Shown in pieces: positions 1 to 8,534 of a stretch of 11,439 nt of DNA (position 1 is the first letter of the stretch; each line of letters begins with the position of its first letter). This DNA comes from Betaproteobacteria bacterium (GTDB lineage Bacteria > Pseudomonadota > Gammaproteobacteria > Burkholderiales > SG8-39). Where the stretch lies: positions 1 to 11,439 of the forward strand of contig QYQC01000029.1 of the NCBI GenBank assembly GCA_007280315.1, in the 5' to 3' direction. Both the position numbers and the translations under genes were made by a program. The notes beneath the pieces are model-generated. The model was not told the origin of the DNA. It did no database searches and saw only the letters and a list, made by a program, of their open reading frames with translations.

Positions 1-2218
<2,218 letters not shown>

Positions 2219-2238
2219 GTATCGATGCAGTCGCAATG

Positions 2239-2270
2239 ACAACTAGGCCGGCATGCGCCGGCCTAGTTGT
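2239..2270. terminator. Probable bidirectional intrinsic terminator between rpoC and the convergent oxidoreductase gene
   Basis: A perfect 14-bp inverted repeat (ACAACTAGGCCGGC at 2239-2252, its complement at 2257-2270) encloses the tetraloop ATGC. It begins 20 bases after the rpoC stop and ends 6 bases beyond the stop of the oxidoreductase gene coming from the other side. Its placement between two converging genes and its stability argue for termination in both directions. The T tracts are weak: TTGTTTGT at the end on the plus strand, and little on the minus strand. Efficiency is therefore uncertain. Confidence 0.85.
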
Positions 2271-2276
2271 TTGTGG

Positions 2277-3389
2277 TCAGCGCTGACCGAGCTTTACATC
2301 GCCGAAAATGGCCTCGGCGCCGCGCGGCGCAGATCTCCAGTACTGTTTGGGCGCGCCTACCTTGCCCCCGAGTTCGGCCGCGGCGCGCCAGGCCCAGTGC
2401 GGATCAAACAGCATGCCACGCGCGAGTGCGACCATGTCGGCGCGGCCGGAGGCGACGATATCCTCCGCCTGCCGAGGTTCGGTGATCAGGCCCACTGCGA
2501 TGGTCTGAATGCCGACTTCCTTGCGGATTGCCTTGGCGAACTGCACCTGATAGCCGGGGCCGAGGGTAATCTTTTGCTCGGGCGCAAGGCCGCCGCTGGA
2601 GGCGTCGATCCAGTCGCAGCCGAGGGCTTTAAGCCGTCGCGCAAACTCGATCGATTGCGCCAGATCCCAACCGCCGTCGATCCAGTCGCTGGCGGAGATG
2701 CGCACCCCTAGCGGTTTCGCCGCCGGCCAAACTTTGCGCACGGCGGAAAATACTTCCAGTGGAAACCGCATGCGGTTTTCCAGCGATCCGCCGTAGTCAT
2801 CGCCGCGATGATTGGACAGCGGCGAGAGGAAGGTATGCAGCAGGTAGCCGTGGGCCGCGTGCAATTCGATCGCGTCAATGCCAAGCCGCTCGCTGCGCCG
2901 TGCCGCGTGCACAAACGCTTCGCGCACGCGATCGAGGTCCGCCGCAGTCATTTCACGCGGTGGTGGTTCGACTTGCGAAAACGGCAGCGCCGAAGGTGCG
3001 ATCGGCAACCAGCCGCCGGCCTCGGGCGCGATCAGCTTGCCGCCGTCCCAGGGTGTGTGGCTCGAGGCCTTGCGTCCGGCGTGAGCGAGTTGGATCGCCA
3101 GCGGCGTGTCGGCGTGGCGGCGCAGTTCGGCGAGTACACGGCGCAGCGCCGCTTCGTTGTCATCGGAGTACAGCCCGAGGCAGGCGGGGGTGATGCGGCC
3201 GATCGCTTCGACCGCGCTGGCTTCGATGCACAGCAGCCCGGCGCCGCCCAGTGCGAGTTGGCCGAGATGAATCAGGTGCCAGTCACCGGCGTTGCCATTG
3301 GTCGCCGAGTACTGGCACATTGGCGACACCATGATGCGGTTAGAAAGCGTCAGGCTGCGAAGGACTAAGGGCGAGAATAGCTTGCTCAT
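2277..3389 (-). CDS. NADH:flavin oxidoreductase, Old Yellow Enzyme family (XenA/YqjM-like)
   Basis: Predicted FMN-dependent ene-reductase of 370 residues, a TIM barrel of the usual length for the XenA/YqjM (OYE-like class III) group. Visible signatures are the flavin-tuning cysteine in SPMCQYSA (Cys25, with Tyr27), QLAHAGRKA at about 100-108, the substrate-binding histidine pair in ELHAAHGYLLH (His177, His180), and DDYGGSLENRMRF. Also present are GVRISASDW, a phosphate-binding AVGLI...ADMVALARGML region at 298-327, and a C-terminal aromatic arm YWRSAPRG (Trp351). The start chosen is ATG at 3389, because the family begins with MSKLFSPL and this ATG overlaps the upstream gene's stop as ATGA; an upstream in-frame ATG at 3503 would add 38 unrelated residues inside that gene. 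The ribosome site is weak (AAGG about 10 bases upstream), so translation probably depends on coupling. It is the last gene of the iclR-pta-oxidoreductase unit. Such enzymes reduce activated C=C bonds or xenobiotics; the substrate here is unknown, and no step of sulfoacetate breakdown needs it. Confidence 0.93.
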   Translation of the reverse strand: MSKLFSPLVLRSLTLSNRIMVSPMCQYSATNGNAGDWHLIHLGQLALGGAGLLCIEASAVEAIGRITPACLGLYSDDNEAALRRVLAELRRHADTPLAIQLAHAGRKASSHTPWDGGKLIAPEAGGWLPIAPSALPFSQVEPPPREMTAADLDRVREAFVHAARRSERLGIDAIELHAAHGYLLHTFLSPLSNHRGDDYGGSLENRMRFPLEVFSAVRKVWPAAKPLGVRISASDWIDGGWDLAQSIEFARRLKALGCDWIDASSGGLAPEQKITLGPGYQVQFAKAIRKEVGIQTIAVGLITEPRQAEDIVASGRADMVALARGMLFDPHWAWRAAAELGGKVGAPKQYWRSAPRGAEAIFGDVKLGQR

Positions 3390-4300
3390 TCTGTCTGTAC
3401 CTTGAGTTGAGCCAGCGCGCAGGAAGCGACGCGGCTTTGGATTGAATCGGCGCGGCTGGTGAGCACTATGGGCACTTTCGCGCCGAGCACCAGTCCGGCG
3501 CATTCGCCCCGGGCAAGATAGACCAGCGCTTTGTAGAGAATGTTTCCGGCCTCAAGCCCCGGTACCAGCAGGATGTCGGGCTGGCCCGCCACCTCCGAGC
3601 GTATGCCCTTGATGCGCGCCGCTTCGGCGGAAATCGCGTTGTCCATGGCAAACGGACCATCGACGATGGCGCCGCTGATCTCGCCCGTGTGGGACATTTC
3701 GATCAGCGCCGGCGCATCGACCGTTCCGGCTATGGCCGGGTTCACGGTTTCGACCGCAGATAGTATCGCCACCTTGGGACGCTCGATGCCGATGGCGTGG
3801 GCGAACTCCACCGCGTTCCGCACGATGTCGCGCTTGGCGGCGAGGCCGGGCGTGATGTTGACTACGGCGTCGCAGATGAGCAGGGGCCGCGGGTGCCCCG
3901 GGACGTCGATGACGAAAACATGGCTGATGCGACGTTCGCCGCGCAGTCCGCCTTCGCCGGCGACGACGGCCCCCATCAATTCGTCAGTGTGCAGGCTGCC
4001 TTTCATCATGGCGCGCGCCCGTCCTCCGCGGCAGAGCGCAACTGCCGCGCGTGCCGCCGCGGCCGGCTCGCCGCCGATGTCGTGCAGCTCGAACGCCGCC
4101 ACATCCACGCCCGCGGTCGCGGCGGCGGTGAGTATCCTGTCTTTCGGGCCTAGTAGCAGCGGCACGATGAGTTGGGCCTTTGCCGCTTCCGCTGTTGCGA
4201 GCAGGACGTCGCGGTCGCAGGGATAGACGATCGCCATTGGCAGTGGTGCGTAGCGCCTGGCCCGGGCGATCAGCTGCTCCAGGTGCGGACGCGCGTTCAT
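3386..4300 (-). CDS. pta: Phosphate acetyltransferase (phosphate acetyl/butyryltransferase family)
   Basis: Predicted to transfer the acetyl group of acetyl phosphate to CoA, giving acetyl-CoA and phosphate in the cytoplasm. The protein has 304 residues, the length of single-domain PTA_PTB enzymes, with no extra N-terminal domain. Conserved features are LLLGPKDRI (about 48-56), AMMKGSLHTDELM (97-109), HVFVIDVPG (127-135), ICDAVVNITP (142-151), GAIVDGPFAMDNA (210-222), PDILLVPGLEAGN (241-253) and SRADS (282-286). The last holds the Ser-Arg pair and Asp implicated in catalysis in characterised phosphotransacetylases. ATG at 4300 is chosen because the homologous region begins there and it overlaps the regulator's stop as ATGA; an in-frame ATG at 4468 would lie within the regulator gene. 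The family also includes phosphate butyryltransferases, and sequence alone does not settle the chain length. The divergent xsc, whose product is acetyl phosphate, makes acetyl the likely substrate; xsc-pta pairing is well known in sulfonate degraders. Confidence 0.9.
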   Translation of the reverse strand: MNARPHLEQLIARARRYAPLPMAIVYPCDRDVLLATAEAAKAQLIVPLLLGPKDRILTAAATAGVDVAAFELHDIGGEPAAAARAAVALCRGGRARAMMKGSLHTDELMGAVVAGEGGLRGERRISHVFVIDVPGHPRPLLICDAVVNITPGLAAKRDIVRNAVEFAHAIGIERPKVAILSAVETVNPAIAGTVDAPALIEMSHTGEISGAIVDGPFAMDNAISAEAARIKGIRSEVAGQPDILLVPGLEAGNILYKALVYLARGECAGLVLGAKVPIVLTSRADSIQSRVASCALAQLKVQTE

Positions 4301-5115
4301 TTGCGTCGCTTGGTCGAGGCGCTTTTTTGCCGGCGTGGCCGGGCGGCATTGTCCGCCTTGAAGGTCTGTGTCAATGCCAGGGCGGCGCGGCGCAACACCG
4401 ACACGTGGGCCAGCGCCTTGGCCATGGTCATGCGCGCAATCGGGGCGTGTACCGCGACTGATGCGCATGGATCACCGTCCTGCGACAGGACCGGCACCGC
4501 CACGCATACCAGACCGGTCAGGTATTCCTCGTTGTCCGTGCTGGTCCTGTCGCGGCGGATGCGCGCCAGTTCCTGCTCCAGGCTGCTGCGGTCGGTAATC
4601 GTATTCTCGGTGTAGCGCAGCAGCTGCAGGTTGTCGAGCAGCTTCGCGCGCCGCGCCCGCGACATCATCGCAAGAAACAGTTTTCCGCTGGCGGTGCAAT
4701 GCAGCGGCACATGCGAACCCGGCTGCAGGTTAACCCGCAGGGGCGAGGCGGTTTCGACGCGGTCGAGGTAGCGCACTTCGCTGCCGTCGAGCATGGTGAA
4801 GTTGCAGGTTTCACCGATTTCATCCACCAACCGCTGCAGGATTGCGTGGCGCGAACCGCGCACCGATGAATTCATCAGTATCTCGGAACCCAGGCGCGAA
4901 AGTCTCGGCCCGACGGTGTAACGCTTGGCGTCGGGTTCCAACGCCAGCAGTCCGCTGCTCCCGAGTAGCGACAGTATCCGAAAAACAGTCGGTTTGGGCA
5001 GATCCACCGCGTCCATCACCTCGGTAAGCGACATCGGCCGGTCCGCGCGCACAACGGACTCAATGACGGCAAAGGCGCGTAAAGTGGCCGAAGCGGCGTC
5101 CTGGGCGGGGGGCAT
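4297..5115 (-). CDS. IclR-family transcriptional regulator, probable controller of the sulfonate genes
   Basis: A 272-residue DNA-binding regulator. Residues 10-75 form the IclR winged helix-turn-helix (TLRAFAVIESVV..., recognition region about 38-52 with LPKPTVFRILSLL, and wing RYTVGPRLSRLG). Residues 85-250 form the effector-binding domain, with the family signature HCTASGKLFLA at 139-149 and the stretch NEEYLTGLVCVAVPV at 195-209. A very basic tail (about 258-272) is unusual and may add nonspecific DNA affinity. Start ATG 5113-5115 is supported because any later start would cut into the HTH. No Shine-Dalgarno is visible and a TATAAT lies only six bases upstream, so the message may be leaderless. 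The gene heads the unit with pta and the oxidoreductase and is divergent from xsc, the classic position for a local regulator. The effector (sulfoacetate, sulfoacetyl-CoA or sulfoacetaldehyde) is unknown, and repressor versus activator cannot be decided here. Confidence 0.93.
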   Translation of the reverse strand: MPPAQDAASATLRAFAVIESVVRADRPMSLTEVMDAVDLPKPTVFRILSLLGSSGLLALEPDAKRYTVGPRLSRLGSEILMNSSVRGSRHAILQRLVDEIGETCNFTMLDGSEVRYLDRVETASPLRVNLQPGSHVPLHCTASGKLFLAMMSRARRAKLLDNLQLLRYTENTITDRSSLEQELARIRRDRTSTDNEEYLTGLVCVAVPVLSQDGDPCASVAVHAPIARMTMAKALAHVSVLRRAALALTQTFKADNAARPRRQKSASTKRRK

Positions 5116-5121
5116 CGCACG

Positions 5122-5127
5122 ATTATA
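5122..5127 (-). promoter_or_regulatory. Putative -10 element of the iclR-type regulator promoter
   Basis: The minus strand reads TATAAT, a perfect -10 consensus, with six bases between it and the regulator's ATG. Transcription would start at or within a base or two of that ATG. The -35 position is poor (GAACCG at 17-bp spacing), suggesting a weak or regulated promoter. A T-rich TTTCATTTTTT stretch containing one copy of the putative operator half-site lies in the spacer. Confidence 0.5.
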
Positions 5128-5131
5128 CTAA

Positions 5132-5150
5132 AAAATGAAACGTACGGTTC
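5132..5150. promoter_or_regulatory. Putative IclR-family operator 1, overlapping the regulator's own promoter
   Basis: AAAATGAAA (5132-5140) runs into GAAACGTACGGTTC (5137-5150), which is palindromic at 12 of 14 positions around CGTACG. It sits between the -35 and -10 positions of the regulator's promoter, so binding would fit autoregulation. The same 9-mer recurs twice near xsc. Identification as an operator is inference from repetition and position. Confidence 0.45.
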
Positions 5151-5169
5151 TGATAATGACAAGGTTTTC

Positions 5170-5198
5170 TTGACTTACGGGAAACTGTGTGAAAAACT
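5170..5198 (+). promoter_or_regulatory. Candidate promoter of the xsc-sauS-sauT unit
   Basis: TTGACT (5170-5175) matches five of six -35 bases. At 17-bp spacing the -10 position is AAAACT (5193-5198), only three of six. Start would be near 5205, giving a leader of roughly 47 bases. The poor -10 suggests low basal activity or a need for activation. No better pair was found in the gap. Confidence 0.35.
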
Positions 5199-5202
5199 CG
5201 AC

Positions 5203-5227
5203 AAAATGAAATTCATCGTTTCATTTT
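5203..5227. promoter_or_regulatory. Putative IclR-family operator 2, at the predicted xsc transcription start
   Basis: A perfect 9-bp inverted repeat, AAAATGAAA (5203-5211) and TTTCATTTT (5219-5227), is separated by seven bases. Within it ATGAAATTCAT (5206-5216) is itself palindromic apart from its centre. The element straddles the predicted xsc start site, a typical repressor position. Its arm is identical to the 9-mer in operator 1, about 70 bp away. It could also form an RNA hairpin in the leader, but the repetition of the half-site favours protein binding. Confidence 0.55.
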
Positions 5228-5251
5228 ATCCAGAATATTGGAAGGACTGCT

Positions 5252-7045
5252 ATGGGCAATGAAGCCGCAATTCAACGCACCGTCGTTTCCGGGAAAAATC
5301 GCATGACGCCCTCCGAGGCGTTTGTCGAAACGCTGGTTGCCAACGGCGTGACCGACGTTTTCGGCATCGTCGGCTCCGCCTACATGGACGCGCTGGATAT
5401 CTTTCCGGCGGCAGGCATTCGTTTCATTCCGGTGGCGCATGAGCAGGGCGCAGGACACATGGCCGACGGCTACGCGCGGGTCTCAGGCCGGCACGGCGTG
5501 TGTATCGGCCAGAACGGACCGGGCATCACCAATTTCGTGACCTCGACTGCGGCAGCGTATTGGGCCCACAGCCCGGTGATCGTGGTCACACCCGAGACCG
5601 GAAGCATGGGCATCGGCTTGGGCGGGTTTCAGGAGACCGAGCAGCTGCCGATTTTCTCCAAAATCACCAAGTTCCAGGCGCATATCAATAACCCCAAGCG
5701 CATGGCGGAACTGACCGCACGCGCCTTCGATCGCGCGCTGCTGGGGATGGGGCCGGCGCAGATCAACATCCCGCGCGACTATTTCTACGGTGACATCGAG
5801 TGCGAAATTCCGCAGCCGATCCGCATCGAGCGCGGTGCCGGCGGCGAGAAGGCGCTCGCGCAGGCGGCGGCGCTGCTGGCGAAGGCCAAGTTTCCGGTGA
5901 TCCTCGCCGGTGGCGGCGTCATCATGTCAGAAGGCGTGGCGGAGGTGGTCAAACTGGCGGAATTGTTGCATGCGCCGGTGGCCAACAGCTATCTGCATAA
6001 CGACTCGTTCCCGGCTTCGCATGCGCTTTGGGTCGGCCCGCTGGGCTATCAGGGTTCGAAGGCGGCGATGAAGCTGATGGCGCAGGCCGACGTGGTGCTG
6101 GCGTTGGGCACGCGCCTTGGCCCCTTCGGAACCTTGCCGCAACATGGCCTGGATTACTGGCCGAAGAACGCGAAAATCATCCAGATCGACGCCGACGCGA
6201 AAATGCTTGGTTTAGTCAAGCCGATATCGGTCGGGATTTGCGGCGACGCCAAGGCGGCAGCGGCGGCTCTCACGGCGCACCTGTCCGGAAAAGCGCTCGT
6301 CTGCCAGAAGAACAAGGCTGAACGCGACGCGAAAATCAAGTCGGAGAAGAAGGCGTGGGAGAAGGAGCTCAACGATTGGACCAATGAGCGCGACCAGTGG
6401 TCGCTCGAGGTCTCGAAAGGTTCCCCCCTCATGCATCCGCGCCAGATGCTGCGCGAGCTGGAGAAGGCGATGCCGAAGGATGCGATGGTGTCGACCGACA
6501 TCGGTAACATCTGCTCGGTGTCCAATTCGTACCTGCGCTTCGAGCGCACGCGCAGTATGTTCGCCGCGATGAGCTTCGGCAACTGCGGCTACGCCTTTCC
6601 CACTATCATCGGCTGCAAGGTCGCGGCGCCCACGCGTCCAGCCGTGGCCTACGTCGGCGACGGCGCATGGGGCATCAGCTTCAACGAGCTACTGACCTGC
6701 GCGCGCGAGAAGATCGGTGTGACAGTCGTGTTGTTCAACAACGGCCAGTGGGGCGCGGAGAAGAAGAATCATGTGGATTTCTACTCCAACCGCTATCTGG
6801 GCGTGAACCTCGACAACCCGAGCTTCGCCGGCATCGCGCGCGCGTTCGGCTGTGAGGGCGCGACGGTGGACAAGCTCTCGGACGTCGGGCCGGCGCTGAA
6901 AGCGGCATGCGCGGCGCAGAAACAGGGCAAGACCACGGTGCTCGAAATGATGGTGACGCAGGAATTGGGCGATCCGTTCCGCCGTGATGCGCTGTCGGTG
7001 CCGGTGCGCTACCTGGACAAGTACAAGGCGTATAGCGGCAAGTAG
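5252..7045 (+). CDS. xsc: Sulfoacetaldehyde acetyltransferase (thiamine-diphosphate enzyme)
   Basis: Catalyses sulfoacetaldehyde + phosphate to acetyl phosphate + sulfite (EC 2.3.3.15), the desulfonating step of C2-sulfonate degradation. The 597-residue length fits the family. The N-terminal ThDP pyrimidine domain has the activating glutamate in AHEQGAGHMADGYAR (Glu64) and the Xsc-typical QNGPGITNFVT (87-97), GGFQETEQ and PAQINIPRD. A central domain (about 195-345) includes NSYLHND and VGPLGYQGSKAAMKL. The C-terminal domain has the ThDP motif starting at GDG (469-471) and ending at NN (496-497), followed by GQWGAEKKN, and ends with the family hallmark QELGDPFRRDAL. A lysine/glutamate-rich probable coiled segment spans about 353-383. 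ATG 5252 follows a strong Shine-Dalgarno (GGAAGGA, 5240-5246, five bases upstream). A second ATG at codon 18 (5303) sits where many homologues begin and is a weaker alternative. First gene of the xsc-sauS-sauT unit. Confidence 0.95.
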   Translation: MGNEAAIQRTVVSGKNRMTPSEAFVETLVANGVTDVFGIVGSAYMDALDIFPAAGIRFIPVAHEQGAGHMADGYARVSGRHGVCIGQNGPGITNFVTSTAAAYWAHSPVIVVTPETGSMGIGLGGFQETEQLPIFSKITKFQAHINNPKRMAELTARAFDRALLGMGPAQINIPRDYFYGDIECEIPQPIRIERGAGGEKALAQAAALLAKAKFPVILAGGGVIMSEGVAEVVKLAELLHAPVANSYLHNDSFPASHALWVGPLGYQGSKAAMKLMAQADVVLALGTRLGPFGTLPQHGLDYWPKNAKIIQIDADAKMLGLVKPISVGICGDAKAAAAALTAHLSGKALVCQKNKAERDAKIKSEKKAWEKELNDWTNERDQWSLEVSKGSPLMHPRQMLRELEKAMPKDAMVSTDIGNICSVSNSYLRFERTRSMFAAMSFGNCGYAFPTIIGCKVAAPTRPAVAYVGDGAWGISFNELLTCAREKIGVTVVLFNNGQWGAEKKNHVDFYSNRYLGVNLDNPSFAGIARAFGCEGATVDKLSDVGPALKAACAAQKQGKTTVLEMMVTQELGDPFRRDALSVPVRYLDKYKAYSGK

Positions 7046-7073
7046 ATGTCTGGCGTCGAAAGCGCAGCTGCAA

Positions 7074-7096
7074 GCCCGGCAGTGCCTGCGCCGGGC
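7074..7096 (+). other. Intercistronic hairpin between xsc and the acylating dehydrogenase gene
   Basis: A perfect 7-bp GC-only inverted repeat, GCCCGGC (7074-7080) and GCCGGGC (7090-7096), has a nine-base loop. It lies in the 70-base gap between xsc and the next gene. No T tract follows, so it is unlikely to terminate fully; it may partially attenuate transcription or mark an mRNA processing or stability site. A TAGAAT hexamer (7100-7105) follows it, ten bases before the next ATG. Confidence 0.45.
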
Positions 7097-7115
7097 GGTT
7101 AGAATCGGGGCCGCC

Positions 7116-8534
7116 ATGGCAGCAATCCCGAACCTTCCCGATTCGCGCGTCGCAGTGACGACGCTGATCCGCCGCGCGCGCGCGGCGCAAGGCGTGTACC
7201 AGGGCTACACGCAGGCGCAGGTGGACGAGGTGGTGACCGCGGTCGGCTGGGCGATCATGAAGCCGGCGAACAACCGCGTACTCGCCGACCTGGCGGTTGC
7301 CGACAGCGGTTTGGGCAATGCGCAGGACAAGTTCGACAAAAACCACCGCAAGACCCTGGGATTGCTGCGCGACCTGCAGGGCGCAAAATCAGTTGGCGTG
7401 ATCGCCGAGTATCCGCAGCTGGGACTGGTGGAAATCGCGCGACCCGTAGGCGTGGTTGCGGCCATCACCCCCTCGACCAACCCGGGTGCCACGCCGGCGA
7501 ACAAGATCATCAATGCGCTCAAAGGCCGCAACGCCATCATCATTGCACCTTCACCCAAGGGCTATACGACCTGCGTCCGGCTGATTGAATTCGTGCATGC
7601 CGAGTTCGCCAAGATCGGCGCGCCCGCGGATCTGGTGCAGTCACTGCCGTCGCCGGTAACCAAGGATCTGACCCACGAACTGATGCGCCAGGCGGATCTG
7701 GTTGCCGCCACCGGCTCGCAGGCGAACATACGCGCCGCCTATGCGAGCGGCACGCCGGCGGTCGGCGTGGGCGCGGGAAACGTGGTGGTGATTGTCGACT
7801 CCAGTGCCGATCTGGCCGATGCTGCGGCCAAGATCGCGCGCTCGAAGACGTTCGACAATGCCACCAGCTGCTCCTCCGAAAACAGTGTTGTGATCGTCGC
7901 CGATGTCTACGACGCGATGCTGTCGCAGCTTTCGAAACTGGGAGGCGTACTGCTGGATGCCAAGGAAAAACTGCAGCTCGAAGGCGTAATGTTCCCGGGC
8001 GGTAAACTCGCTGCGGCCACCACTGCCAAGTCCGCGCCGCGTATCGCCGCGCTTGCTGGACTCGAGCGCGACGAACTGAAAACCTGCCGCTTCATCATGG
8101 TCGAGGAGAGCGGAAGCGGGCCGTCCTGCCCGTTCTCGGGCGAGAAGCTGGCGCCGGTGATCGCCGTATACAAGGCGCGCGATTTCGAAGACGCATTCCG
8201 GATCACGCGCGACATCTACGATTACCAGGGGCGGGGCCATTCGGTCGGAATTCACACGCGCGATGACGCGCAGGTCATGCGTCTGGGGCTGGAACTTGAA
8301 GTGTGCCGCGTGATCGTAAATCAAGCCCATGCCATCGCCACCGGCGGCTCCTTCGACAACGGACTGCCGTTCTCGCTTTCCATGGGCTGCGGTACCTGGG
8401 GCCGCAACAGTTTCTCCGAGAACATGAATTACCGCCACTTCATCAACACCACCCGTATTGCGCGCGTCATCCCGGAAACGATCCCCGCCGAGGAGAATAT
8501 CTTCGGCGCCTATTGGCGCAAATACAGCCGATGA
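7116..8534 (+). CDS. sauS: CoA-acylating aldehyde dehydrogenase, probable sulfoacetaldehyde dehydrogenase (acylating)
   Basis: Member of the acylating aldehyde dehydrogenase group (EutE/AdhE/SauS type), 472 residues. It interconverts an acyl-CoA and its aldehyde using NAD(P)H through a thioester on cysteine. Visible features are RPVGVVAAITPSTNPGATP (109-127), the cofactor-binding GRNAIIIAPSPKG (137-149), ATGSQANIRAAYASG, GVGAGNVVVIVD (217-228), and the catalytic cysteine in FDNATSCSSENS (Cys252, where relatives have a GTICASEQ-like sequence). Beside xsc and a CoA ligase, the best assignment is reduction of sulfoacetyl-CoA to sulfoacetaldehyde, as described for SauS (EC 1.2.1.81) of Cupriavidus necator. 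ATG 7116 is chosen because homology begins there and GGGG lies five bases upstream; an in-frame ATG at 6984 would lie inside xsc. Its stop overlaps the next gene as ATGA. Another short acyl-CoA cannot be excluded from sequence alone. Confidence 0.85.
   Translation: MAAIPNLPDSRVAVTTLIRRARAAQGVYQGYTQAQVDEVVTAVGWAIMKPANNRVLADLAVADSGLGNAQDKFDKNHRKTLGLLRDLQGAKSVGVIAEYPQLGLVEIARPVGVVAAITPSTNPGATPANKIINALKGRNAIIIAPSPKGYTTCVRLIEFVHAEFAKIGAPADLVQSLPSPVTKDLTHELMRQADLVAATGSQANIRAAYASGTPAVGVGAGNVVVIVDSSADLADAAAKIARSKTFDNATSCSSENSVVIVADVYDAMLSQLSKLGGVLLDAKEKLQLEGVMFPGGKLAAATTAKSAPRIAALAGLERDELKTCRFIMVEESGSGPSCPFSGEKLAPVIAVYKARDFEDAFRITRDIYDYQGRGHSVGIHTRDDAQVMRLGLELEVCRVIVNQAHAIATGGSFDNGLPFSLSMGCGTWGRNSFSENMNYRHFINTTRIARVIPETIPAEENIFGAYWRKYSR

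Noticed and set aside
3390..3503. Longer start for the Old Yellow Enzyme
   Set aside because: The 38 extra residues overlap pta out of frame; the family's usual N-terminus starts at 3389.
4301..4468. Longer start for the phosphate acetyltransferase
   Set aside because: The added 56 residues overlap the regulator gene and do not resemble the family. The ATGA overlap at 4297-4300 explains the shorter start.
5252..7045. Acetolactate synthase or another ThDP enzyme instead of Xsc
   Set aside because: The GGFQETEQ, GQWGAEKKN and QELGDPFRRDAL blocks are typical of sulfoacetaldehyde acetyltransferase, and no small ALS subunit is present.
6984..7115. Upstream in-frame ATG giving the dehydrogenase 44 more residues
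   Set aside because: The extension lies largely inside xsc and encodes non-homologous Arg-rich sequence; ATG 7116 matches the family start.
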